Assembly (NCBI GenBank): GCA_946616365.1
Contig: CAMOIX010000048.1
Span: 1-9,473 of the forward strand
Length of the DNA: 9,473 nucleotides
Source of the DNA: AC2028 sp002373595
GTDB taxonomy: Bacteria > Bacillota > Clostridia > Lachnospirales > Lachnospiraceae
Direction: 5' to 3'
A program made the position numbers and the translations under genes. The first letter of the stretch is position 1. The number at the start of each line of letters is the position of its first letter. The notes under the pieces are model-generated. The model had not been told where the DNA came from and did no database searches. It worked only from the letters and a program-made list of their open reading frames with translations. Of this stretch, positions 1 through 6,967 are shown piece after piece.

Positions 1-1
1 C

Positions 2-496
2 GAGGGCGAGAGAACCTGTGAAATCACAGAAGCCGAAATCGCGAGACAGGGACTTCGCGAGGGTAAGAAGATCATCTTCACTTCTGAAGGGAAACCTCTT
101 AAATATGTAAGAGTCGTGGCAGCAGTGATCCGTGACAGCAGCGGTGACGAAGAGAAGATCTTTGCTACCGCCAGAGGATACGGTGAGTACAAAGGCGGAT
201 GGGAATTCCCGGGTGGCAAGATTGAAGCCGGAGAGACTCCTCAGGAAGCACTTGTCCGTGAGATCAGGGAAGAGCTTACCGCACAGATCAGAGTAGATGA
301 TCTCATTGAGACACTCGAATATGATTATCCTGACTTTCATCTGTCCATGGATTGCTTCCGGGCTGAAGTAGTCAGCGGAGAGCTCGTACTTAAAGAAGCG
401 GAATCAGCCAAGTGGCTGACTAAGAGAGAACTGGACAGCGTGGATTGGCTTCCCGCCGACCGTATTCTTGTAGACAAGATGAAGAGAGAATGGTAG
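2..496 (+). CDS. C-terminal part of a Nudix (MutT-like) hydrolase, 5' truncated by the window edge
   Basis: The reading frame is open from base 2, and the 38 codons before the GTG at 116 contain no ATG, GTG or TTG, so the true start lies outside the window. A start at 116 would also cut through the first beta strand (KYVRVVAAVI), which favours the longer protein. The Nudix box runs from Gly72 to Ala94 of the visible part: GGKIEAGE, then REIREEL, with metal-binding glutamates 87, 90 and 91. The usual glycine after REIREEL is Thr. The family hydrolyses nucleoside diphosphates linked to another moiety; the closest resemblance is to MutT/NudG-type enzymes that clean damaged dNTPs from the pool. 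The GWEFPGGKIE stretch and the WLPAD tail fit that group. The visible 38 N-terminal residues (EGERTCEITE onward) match no domain I recognise, so this may be a fusion. The stop is 35 bp before the next gene. Confidence 0.88.
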   Translation, partial: EGERTCEITEAEIARQGLREGKKIIFTSEGKPLKYVRVVAAVIRDSSGDEEKIFATARGYGEYKGGWEFPGGKIEAGETPQEALVREIREELTAQIRVDDLIETLEYDYPDFHLSMDCFRAEVVSGELVLKEAESAKWLTKRELDSVDWLPADRILVDKMKREW

Positions 497-531
497 GAAG
501 CAGTACTTCTAACAGATAGGAGGAAGAGAGA

Positions 532-1371
532 ATGGAATTTACCAAAGTAGGAGCAGAGAGTTTAATGGCACTACGGCTGGGTATGGGACTTGCATTTATC
601 GTTCCGATTGCCATAGCGCTCATATGGGTATTTGCCAAGAAGGAGAAATTTACAACCGTGCTCGTGGGAGCAGCGACCTTCCTTCTGTTTGCACTTTTGA
701 TGGAAAAGCCCATTCAGGCTCTGGTCATATCGATCGATCATCCTGTCAGCAGATTCTTAAATCAGCATACTGTTGTATGGTGCATAGTTACAGCACTTTT
801 CCCGGGAGTATTTGAGGAAACCGGCAGACTTGTAGCATTCAAGACTGTCTTAAAGAAGAGAAAAAACAGAGAAACTTCCATCTCATATGGAATCGGACAT
901 GGCGGATTTGAGGTCATGTTATTGATGGGATTGAACTATGTTACCTCACTCGTATATGCTTCGATGATAAATAACGGCACTTTCGGAACTGTGGTTAGCC
1001 AGGTGGCAGCTACGGCGCCGGATCAGGTAGATAGCCTCTATACTCTGGCTGAACAGTTGACTGCTGTGACCATGGCAGATATAGGACTCGCTATAATGGA
1101 AAGAACATCTGCAGTCCTGTCTCACATAGCGTTTTCCGTTATCGTATTTTACGCGGTTAAAGTCGGCAAGAAATTCTGGCTTTATCCTTTGGCAATTGCG
1201 CTTCACACGATCATGGATCTTATCGCTGCGTTATATATTTCGGAGATTTTAGTCGTATCTACGATAACTTTCGAAGTGATCCTCGATATATTTGCCGTTG
1301 CAGTCTTTTGCAGCGCATACTTCCTGCTGTACAGAAAAGATATTAGCTTTCCGGATGCGGACAAAAAATGA
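532..1371 (+). CDS. YhfC family intramembrane metalloprotease
   Basis: This 279-residue, mostly hydrophobic protein has about seven membrane segments. Its conserved polar motifs are typical of the YhfC family, a branch of CAAX-protease-like (ABI/CPBP) membrane proteins: FEETGR at 94-99 with paired Glu95/96, GHGGFE at 122-127 with His123, HI at 198-199, and HTIMD at 225-229 with His225. In the superfamily such Glu and His residues bind a catalytic zinc within the bilayer. The substrate is unknown; related proteins act in prenyl-protein processing or peptide/bacteriocin immunity, but none of that is shown here. The ATG at 532 is preceded by AGGAGG (518-523) at good spacing. The gene follows the Nudix gene by 35 bp and may be co-transcribed. 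Its stop is 14 bp from the stop of the convergent gene, with no hairpin between. Confidence 0.85.
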   Translation: MEFTKVGAESLMALRLGMGLAFIVPIAIALIWVFAKKEKFTTVLVGAATFLLFALLMEKPIQALVISIDHPVSRFLNQHTVVWCIVTALFPGVFEETGRLVAFKTVLKKRKNRETSISYGIGHGGFEVMLLMGLNYVTSLVYASMINNGTFGTVVSQVAATAPDQVDSLYTLAEQLTAVTMADIGLAIMERTSAVLSHIAFSVIVFYAVKVGKKFWLYPLAIALHTIMDLIAALYISEILVVSTITFEVILDIFAVAVFCSAYFLLYRKDISFPDADKK

Positions 1372-1385
1372 GAAATATGAGGAGA

Positions 1386-2336
1386 TCAATAGATACTTAC
1401 TTTTCCTTTTACACCGCGGAGCTCTGCTTCACGCTCTAACTCTTTGCGGAGCTTCGCGATCTCATTTTGCGTCTTTTGTGAAAACATGAATGCGCCTACT
1501 TCATTGTTTGCTTTTACTATTGCGGCGCAGCCGTCTTTATATCTCTGATTGATCTCAAATATCGCTTTCTGCTGAGCTTCATATGAAGGAACAGCCGGAG
1601 CTGCTGCAGGAGCGGAGCCCGATGATGAAGCCTGCGAACTTACCGGTTCCGGTGATGTGGAGCTCTGAGTCTCTGCAGTATCTCCCTTTATCAGTATGCA
1701 CAGTATTATAAATACCACAACAGCTGCGATGAGGAGACCTATATTCTCGAGGCACAGTGTCAGGAAGGGAAGTATCGCGAAAGAAAGTATCAGCATGCGC
1801 AGGCAGCTTCTCGACATGACCTTTTCGCGGAAGAGCAGGAGTATTATGCTTATGGCAGCAGATACGAGGATAGCGATCATCAGTCCGTAGACAAATCTCT
1901 TATGTTCCGAAGTGTTGTCGTACTTTCCGTGGGCGTACATTCTCATCAGAATGAAATATGTAACGAAGGAAACGATTATGACAAGAAAAGGTACGGCACC
2001 GAGTATCTTGAATCCGATCTTTTCATTTTTGAAAAAAAGGAAATACGATACGAGCAGGAGCATGATGTTCAATGCTCCGAGTAATCCGAAATAAGGCATG
2101 GAATAGAAACTTCCGGCGTTGCCTCTTATTGAGAAGATGTTCTTGAAAATATCTTCATATCCGCCATCGGTTGCGTTCTTTACGAGCAGGATAATGAAGA
2201 CCGCGATCGCCGAGATAAGTGTCAGGAGTGAAAGGATAGCTCCTATGCCGTTAAAGACATCCGATGATATGAACTTAAGGCCGTCTCTTATATGTTCGAA
2301 TTCCTTTTTGGTGCTCTTCTTTATCAGATTCCACAT
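1386..2336 (-). CDS. Unrecognised six-helix membrane protein with Ser/Pro/Ala linker and charged C-terminal helix
   Basis: I do not recognise a named family for this 316-residue protein. After a charged N-terminus (residues 1-29) there are six likely membrane segments at about 30-52, 82-102, 110-131, 149-169, 178-196 and 199-217. A low-complexity linker rich in Ser, Pro, Ala and Thr follows (218-251). The tail (252-316) is soluble, strongly charged and probably helical, containing KLRKELEREAELRG, which could form a coiled coil. The layout suggests a membrane anchor that displays a small interaction domain, probably in the cytoplasm; this is inference. The start ATG (2336) has an AAGGAG ribosome site at 2346-2351. 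The gene is transcribed divergently from the EIIC-EAL gene through a shared region and converges on the YhfC gene. Confidence 0.8.
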   Translation of the reverse strand: MWNLIKKSTKKEFEHIRDGLKFISSDVFNGIGAILSLLTLISAIAVFIILLVKNATDGGYEDIFKNIFSIRGNAGSFYSMPYFGLLGALNIMLLLVSYFLFFKNEKIGFKILGAVPFLVIIVSFVTYFILMRMYAHGKYDNTSEHKRFVYGLMIAILVSAAISIILLLFREKVMSRSCLRMLILSFAILPFLTLCLENIGLLIAAVVVFIILCILIKGDTAETQSSTSPEPVSSQASSSGSAPAAAPAVPSYEAQQKAIFEINQRYKDGCAAIVKANNEVGAFMFSQKTQNEIAKLRKELEREAELRGVKGKVSIY

Positions 2337-2374
2337 ATCCTTATTCTCCTTCTTCCCCTCGCCGGGACGAGTAC

Positions 2375-2403
2375 ATTATAATCCTTTTTCCTTCCGATTG
2401 CCA
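2375..2403 (-). promoter_or_regulatory. Putative promoter of the six-helix membrane protein gene
   Basis: On the minus strand a perfect -10 TATAAT (2380 to 2375) lies 17 bp from a weak -35 TGGCAA (2403 to 2398). Transcription would begin near 2368, giving a leader of about 32 nt before the ATG at 2336 that contains the AAGGAG site. The -35 match is only partial, so confidence rests mainly on the -10 box and the position. Confidence 0.5.
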
Positions 2404-2418
2404 TTGTGGCTGCTTTGG

Positions 2419-2447
2419 TTGCAAAACAAAAGGCTCGTTCGTATAAT
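2419..2447 (+). promoter_or_regulatory. Sigma-A-type promoter for the EIIC-EAL gene (and possibly the downstream run)
   Basis: TTGCAA (2419-2424) and TATAAT (2442-2447) are separated by exactly 17 bp. Transcription would start near 2454, leaving a leader of about 54 nt before the ATG at 2508. A 6-bp inverted repeat, GTTCGT (2437-2442) with ACGAAC (2474-2479), flanks the start point and overlaps the -10 box, so it could be an operator, although six bases can arise by chance. The divergent promoter for the minus-strand gene is less than 20 bp away, so the two may be controlled together. Confidence 0.7.
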
Positions 2448-2507
2448 GTAAATACGCGTTCATCAAATATCTGACGAACCTAATTACGTTTATAGAGGAA
2501 GACAATC

Positions 2508-4604
2508 ATGAAATTCAGGATCAAAAAGTCGTTTCACAAATTGGCCCATATCATCAAAAACAGTCTCGCTATGATGATACCGATACTTTTCATAGGAAGT
2601 ATCACTGTTATTCTGAATGGATTCCCTATCATGGGATATCAGAATTTCATTGATACATTCCTGGGAGGAGCGCTCAGGAAGATCATCCAGCTCATGATGA
2701 CTTCGACTGTTGGTATTTTGGCTCTCTATATCACGATCGCGGTCAATCAGAGCTATATGGACATGGCCGAAGAGGGACAGAGACTTGTTTACAGATTCGG
2801 AAGTATGCTCGGATGTGTTACCGGGTACTTTATTCTGGTCGGATTTTTTAGCGGAGAGATAGATACATCTCTTCTTAGCGGACAGGGTGTATTCAGCGCT
2901 CTGCTTGCAGGATATATCGGATCAATGCTTTTTGAGAAGTTTGCATCCGTATTTAAGACCAAGAAGATGATCTTCGTCGACGGAGCGGATTCTGTATTTA
3001 ATGCATCACTTCATATTATCCTGCCATTCCTTATGGTTGCACTTACCTTTGCAGTCGCAAACTATCTTATCACAGTGATCTTCGATGTGCAGAGCGTGCA
3101 GCACCTTTTCACGAAGGGTGTGGACGCAATATTCATGCGAATGCACAGATCATATTCGAGCGGTATGCTTTTCATATCTCTGATCAGTATAATGTGGTCA
3201 TTCGGTATCCATGGTAATAATGTGCTGAATCAGGTCGCCGAGGATTTGTTCACTTCGATCATCCCGGGCGAGATAGTATCCAAGAGTTTCATCGATACAT
3301 TTGTAAATATGGGCGGAACGGGATGTACATTGGGACTGCTCCTCGCACTCTTTATCTTTGGAAAGAGAAGCTCTTCCAGGAAACTCTCTCGCATGGCGCT
3401 TATCCCGGGACTCTTTAATGTCGGAGAACTGATGGTGTTCGGCGTTCCCGTTATATACAATCCTTTGCTGGTTGTGCCATTTATACTCGCTCCGATCGTA
3501 ACCTATTCCAATGCATATTTCCTGACATATGTTGGATTTTTGCCGCAGGTCACCAAAGAAGTCGTATGGACGACACCTCCGGTCTTAAGCGGATATATCG
3601 CAACCGGATCCGTGAGGGGCGTGATCGCACAGGTGATCAATCTTGCTTTGGCAGTTGCGGTCTATGCTCCATTCGTTATCATGTATGAGAAGAAATCATT
3701 AGACGAATCCTCGTCCGCTATGAATGAACTTGTGGCTATACTCAAGAAAGCCGAGGAGACGACAGAAGAAGTCGTACTCACGGATCTTGAAGGTAATGCC
3801 GGCAGACTCGCGAAGCTCCTTGCGAGTGACCTCGGGGAAGCGATAAAAGCATCGTCTTCGGATTCCGGTGCTGCCGAGAATCCTCTGCTGATGAAGTACC
3901 AGCCTCAGTTTGATAATATGGGACACTGCATCGGCGCGGAGGCTCTCCTTCGCTGGAACCACAGCAGATACGGCATCATCTACCCGCCCCTTGTCATACG
4001 TCTTGCCAAGGAAAGCGACATTCTCTACGATCTCGAGACATATATCTTCAAGAGATCAGTCCGTGATTCGGAGAGCTTCAGGAGATGCTTTGATGAGAAG
4101 TTCAAACTTAGTGTCAATTCGACTGTCACTACTCTCTATGACAAGAGATTTGAAGTCTTCCTTCAGACACTTGCTGAGCATTATGCGCTTAAGCCGGGGA
4201 ATATCTGTATCGAGATAACCGAGGAGACTGAGCTTGTTACGAGCGAGGAGACCGGAGAACTCATCAAGAGGATCAGGTCGCTCGGATATACCTTTGCACT
4301 TGATGATTTCAGTATGGGACATACTTCGCTCCAGTATCTCCAGCACAATCAGTTTGACCTGGTTAAGCTGGATGGTAACCTTGTGAAGTCCCTGCTTTCA
4401 AATGACCGTACGAAGGAGATCATCAACTCTATCGTGTACCTTTCGAAGTCACTTGACTTTAAGGTTCTCGCCGAGTTCGTAGAGACCACCGAGCAGAAGG
4501 AAGCTCTCGAGCAGATAGGATGCCTTTTGTATCAGGGATACCTCTACAGTCCTGCCGTAGACAGAGATACTCTTATTTCTATGGGCGGCAAGGAAGTTAA
4601 GTAA
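2508..4604 (+). CDS. PTS EIIC (lactose/cellobiose type) - EAL domain fusion, putative c-di-GMP phosphodiesterase
   Basis: Residues 1 to about 395 form a multi-spanning EIIC domain of the lactose/cellobiose/chitobiose family. It shows GIHG (233-236), GGTGCTLGL (269-277), FNVGEL (303-308), PVIYNP (314-319) and the PPVLSGYIATG stretch (357-367). A charged linker (395-460) leads into a complete EAL domain. The residues known to matter for c-di-GMP hydrolysis are all present: Glu478 in AEALLRW, Asn537, Glu569 and Glu572 in IEITEE, Asp599/Asp600 in LDDF, Lys620 in VKLD, Glu656 in LAEFVE, Gln676 in YQGY. An active phosphodiesterase is therefore likely. Departures from the consensus are DDFS for DDFG, AEFVE for AEGVE, and NVGEL for the usual NEP around the sugar-contacting Glu of EIIC. 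No EIIA or EIIB is encoded nearby. The simplest reading is a membrane sugar sensor or transporter that alters c-di-GMP level, and so motility or biofilm state; that output is inference. The ATG follows an AGAGGAAG site. Confidence 0.92.
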   Translation: MKFRIKKSFHKLAHIIKNSLAMMIPILFIGSITVILNGFPIMGYQNFIDTFLGGALRKIIQLMMTSTVGILALYITIAVNQSYMDMAEEGQRLVYRFGSMLGCVTGYFILVGFFSGEIDTSLLSGQGVFSALLAGYIGSMLFEKFASVFKTKKMIFVDGADSVFNASLHIILPFLMVALTFAVANYLITVIFDVQSVQHLFTKGVDAIFMRMHRSYSSGMLFISLISIMWSFGIHGNNVLNQVAEDLFTSIIPGEIVSKSFIDTFVNMGGTGCTLGLLLALFIFGKRSSSRKLSRMALIPGLFNVGELMVFGVPVIYNPLLVVPFILAPIVTYSNAYFLTYVGFLPQVTKEVVWTTPPVLSGYIATGSVRGVIAQVINLALAVAVYAPFVIMYEKKSLDESSSAMNELVAILKKAEETTEEVVLTDLEGNAGRLAKLLASDLGEAIKASSSDSGAAENPLLMKYQPQFDNMGHCIGAEALLRWNHSRYGIIYPPLVIRLAKESDILYDLETYIFKRSVRDSESFRRCFDEKFKLSVNSTVTTLYDKRFEVFLQTLAEHYALKPGNICIEITEETELVTSEETGELIKRIRSLGYTFALDDFSMGHTSLQYLQHNQFDLVKLDGNLVKSLLSNDRTKEIINSIVYLSKSLDFKVLAEFVETTEQKEALEQIGCLLYQGYLYSPAVDRDTLISMGGKEVK

Positions 4605-4653
4605 CGCCATATGATCATAGGCACCTGTCACTACATGGAAAGTGAGGCGTAGT

Positions 4654-5790
4654 ATGGAGAAAAGAAGATTTGATAAGCTCGGAATAGATGTATCCCTTCT
4701 CGGTTTTGGCTGTATGCGTTTTCCCGTGCGCAAGGATGGCAAGATCGATCGCCCTGAAGCGGAGAAGATGCTGGATAAGGCTATAGCAGCCGGCGTTAAT
4801 TACATAGATACTGCATATCCGTATCATGACGGAGAGAGTGAGCTCTTCGTAGGGGAGGCGCTTAAGAAGTACCCCAGAGATTCATTCTATCTCGCAACCA
4901 AGCTTCCTGTATGGTTTGTGAATACGATAGAGGATGTGGACAGACTCCTTAATGAGCAGCTGGGCAAGCTCCGGACGGATCATGTGGATTTCTATCTCAT
5001 GCACGCCATGAATAAGGGCAGCTGGGCCAAGATGAAAGAGATCGGTTGCGTCGAGAGACTTAAAGAATTTAAGGCACAGGGCAAGATCAGATATCTCGGA
5101 TTCTCCTTCCACGATGATTATGATACTTTCGTGGACATAATAAACTATACAGATTGGGACTTCTGCCAGATCCAGTTGAATTACATGGATACAGAGGACC
5201 AGGCCGGCATGAAGGGTTATAAGCTCGCAGAGGAAAAGGGGATCCCTCTTACCATCATGGAGCCTGTAAAGGGCGGATCGCTTGCTAAGGTTTCCGATGA
5301 TATCATGGGTGTATTTGAGAGTGTGAGACCGGGTAAGAGCGCTGCTTCTTTCGCTCTCAGATTTGTCGCATCCCTGCCCAATATCCTTACAGTCCTGAGC
5401 GGTATGACGACCATGGAGCAGGTGGATGACAACCTGGATACCTTTACGAACTTTGAACCCATGACAGAGGATGAGTACAAGGCTGTCGATAAGGTAAAAG
5501 AGATAATAAACAGCCGTATTCAAAACGGATGCACGGGATGCCGCTATTGCATGCCGTGCCCCTTCGGAGTGGATATCCCCGCCAATTTCAGCGTGTGGAA
5601 CAGATATCATATGTACCGGGATTACGGTGCGGTCAAGTGGCAGTGGGAAGGCCTCGTAAAGGAAGGAAAGTCGGCCGACAATTGCAAGCAGTGCGGTAAA
5701 TGCGAATCAGCCTGCCCTCAGCACCTGAGTATCCGTGAGGATCTGAAGAAGGTTGCCAAGGATATAACTGCGGCGGCAAATGTAGTATAA
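4654..5790 (+). CDS. Aldo/keto reductase with C-terminal double 4Fe-4S ferredoxin-like domain
   Basis: The N-terminal 280 residues form an aldo/keto reductase barrel: LGFGCMRFP near the start, then the usual tetrad Asp52, Tyr57 (DTAYPYHDG), Lys83 (LATKLP) and His117 (LMHAMN). The tail carries two cysteine groups, C-x2-C-x2-C-x2-C-P at 293-302 and C-x2-C-x2-C-x3-C-P at 344-354, suited to binding two 4Fe-4S clusters. This arrangement is typical of COG1453-type oxidoreductases of anaerobes. They are expected to reduce carbonyl compounds, perhaps taking electrons through the clusters; the substrate is unknown. I chose the ATG at 4654 because MEKRRFDKLG is the usual family beginning and AGTGAGG (4641-4647) precedes it; an in-frame GTG at 4642 would add four residues. 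TCACT (4629-4633) can pair with AGTGA (4641-4645), covering that ribosome site. The gene starts 49 bp after the EIIC-EAL stop, without a terminator between. Confidence 0.93.
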   Translation: MEKRRFDKLGIDVSLLGFGCMRFPVRKDGKIDRPEAEKMLDKAIAAGVNYIDTAYPYHDGESELFVGEALKKYPRDSFYLATKLPVWFVNTIEDVDRLLNEQLGKLRTDHVDFYLMHAMNKGSWAKMKEIGCVERLKEFKAQGKIRYLGFSFHDDYDTFVDIINYTDWDFCQIQLNYMDTEDQAGMKGYKLAEEKGIPLTIMEPVKGGSLAKVSDDIMGVFESVRPGKSAASFALRFVASLPNILTVLSGMTTMEQVDDNLDTFTNFEPMTEDEYKAVDKVKEIINSRIQNGCTGCRYCMPCPFGVDIPANFSVWNRYHMYRDYGAVKWQWEGLVKEGKSADNCKQCGKCESACPQHLSIREDLKKVAKDITAAANVV

Positions 5791-5821
5791 TGCTTCTTAG
5801 TATTTTTAAGGAGATAGAGTA

Positions 5822-6958
5822 GTGGGAACGATCATTTGTCCAAAATGCGGAACAGCGATCCCTGATACATCCAGGTATTGCGATTTCTGCGGATGCAATA
5901 TGGCAGCGGAAATTACGAGGGGCTCAGAGCCGATACCGGAGGAGCCCCTTCGTTTTGGTGCGTATGATAGGTATTATGAGCAGGGAGGATCTGCACAGAA
6001 TACGTATTCGAAGCAAAACCAGTCTCCTTCCATCTCGGGATTGCCGGAAACCACTCCCGGCAACAGTAAGACAAGGGTTGTAGGAGCCATAGTTGGTCTC
6101 GGAGCGGTAGTCGTAATCTTTCTTGTGATACCTTTGATGATGTACTGGCATGATAAGAAAGAAAAAGACGAGCGGATGGCGAGCGTTATGTCCGGTATCA
6201 CATCCGGGTATACGTCGGGGTATACGTCGGGCAGTATTGTTGTGAGCGGATCTGGAAATGATCCGGATCCCGACAATTACATACCCTATGTGCCGTCGAG
6301 TCTGTTTAACGGCACGACAGATCCTGACGGGAATGATGATTCTGAACCCAAGGCAGGTGGACGGACAGAGGCTTATGAGACAGCGGTCTCATACCTTAGC
6401 TTTATGCCTTTCTCCCATGACGGACTCATCGAGCAGCTGGAGTTCGAGCACTATTCATCCGAGGATGCAAAATGGGCTGCGGATAATTGCGGAGCCGATT
6501 GGGACGAGCAGGCAATCAAGATGGCACGGTCGTATATAGATCTTATGCCTTTTTCGCGCAACGGTCTGATCGACCAGCTCTCATATGAGAAGTTTACTTA
6601 TGAGCAGGCAAAGCTTGGTGCGGATACAGCATTTGATGAAAAAAACAGTCTGCCTGAATATGCGGAAGTTTCTCTGGAAAAACAAAACGCAGTCGAGACT
6701 GCAAAAAATAACTTGGAGTATTATGAATATTCACATGAGAGCATAGTCTCGTCACTGGTAGGTGACGGATTTACTTCTGAGGAAGCCATCTATGGCGCAG
6801 ACAATTGCGGAGCCGACTGGTACGAGCAGGCAGTGAAATGCGCAGAGCGTTACAAGGAATATGTGAATTCGTCGAAAGAACGTCTTATCGAAATACTGGA
6901 AAACCAAGGCTTCACCAAAGAGGAAGCCACTTACGGTGCGGAGCACGTGGGATTATAA
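5822..6958 (+). CDS. Zinc-ribbon / single-pass membrane protein with four Ltp-like repeats
   Basis: The 378-residue protein has three parts. Residues 1-25 form a zinc ribbon (CPKCG ... CDFCG; Cys6, 9, 20, 23). A Pro/Ser/Gln-rich stretch leads to one membrane segment at about 86-108. After a Gly/Ser/Asp-rich spacer, residues 185-376 hold four imperfect copies of a roughly 40-residue helical repeat (about 185-223, 231-269, 289-327, 337-376). Each has a pattern like YETAVSYLSFMPFSHDGLI followed by a segment such as FTSEEAIYGADN, resembling the Ltp (host cell surface-exposed lipoprotein) family. A streptococcal phage Ltp blocks superinfecting DNA entry, but most family members have no known role. 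Unlike classical Ltp, the anchor is a transmembrane helix, with no lipobox. The GTG start at 5822 is chosen from AAGGAG at 5808-5813 and because the zinc ribbon begins at once. It lies 31 bp after the reductase and 9 bp before the next gene, so co-transcription is likely. Confidence 0.85.
   Translation: MGTIICPKCGTAIPDTSRYCDFCGCNMAAEITRGSEPIPEEPLRFGAYDRYYEQGGSAQNTYSKQNQSPSISGLPETTPGNSKTRVVGAIVGLGAVVVIFLVIPLMMYWHDKKEKDERMASVMSGITSGYTSGYTSGSIVVSGSGNDPDPDNYIPYVPSSLFNGTTDPDGNDDSEPKAGGRTEAYETAVSYLSFMPFSHDGLIEQLEFEHYSSEDAKWAADNCGADWDEQAIKMARSYIDLMPFSRNGLIDQLSYEKFTYEQAKLGADTAFDEKNSLPEYAEVSLEKQNAVETAKNNLEYYEYSHESIVSSLVGDGFTSEEAIYGADNCGADWYEQAVKCAERYKEYVNSSKERLIEILENQGFTKEEATYGAEHVGL
6191..6230 (+). 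repeat. 12-bp tandem repeat inside the zinc-ribbon/Ltp gene
   Basis: Three 12-bp units at 6191-6202, 6203-6214 and 6215-6226, then the first 4 bases of a fourth, encode SGYTSGYTSG-type residues in the spacer just after the membrane segment. Units two and three differ at one base. Being a multiple of three, copy-number change would lengthen or shorten the spacer without breaking the frame. Confidence 0.75.
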
Positions 6959-6967
6959 GGAGAGAAG

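Noticed and set aside
4610..4619. Palindrome TATGATCATA between EIIC-EAL and the reductase gene
   Set aside because: A 10-bp palindrome of AT-rich bases without a promoter nearby is expected by chance in a window of this size.
4882..5610. 242-codon open frame on the minus strand
   Set aside because: It lies wholly opposite the aldo/keto reductase, which has clear family motifs. The antisense protein has no recognisable domain and is best explained as a codon-bias shadow.
5786..5791. TATAAT before the zinc-ribbon/Ltp gene as an internal promoter
   Set aside because: It overlaps the reductase stop codon, and no acceptable -35 box lies 16-18 bp upstream.
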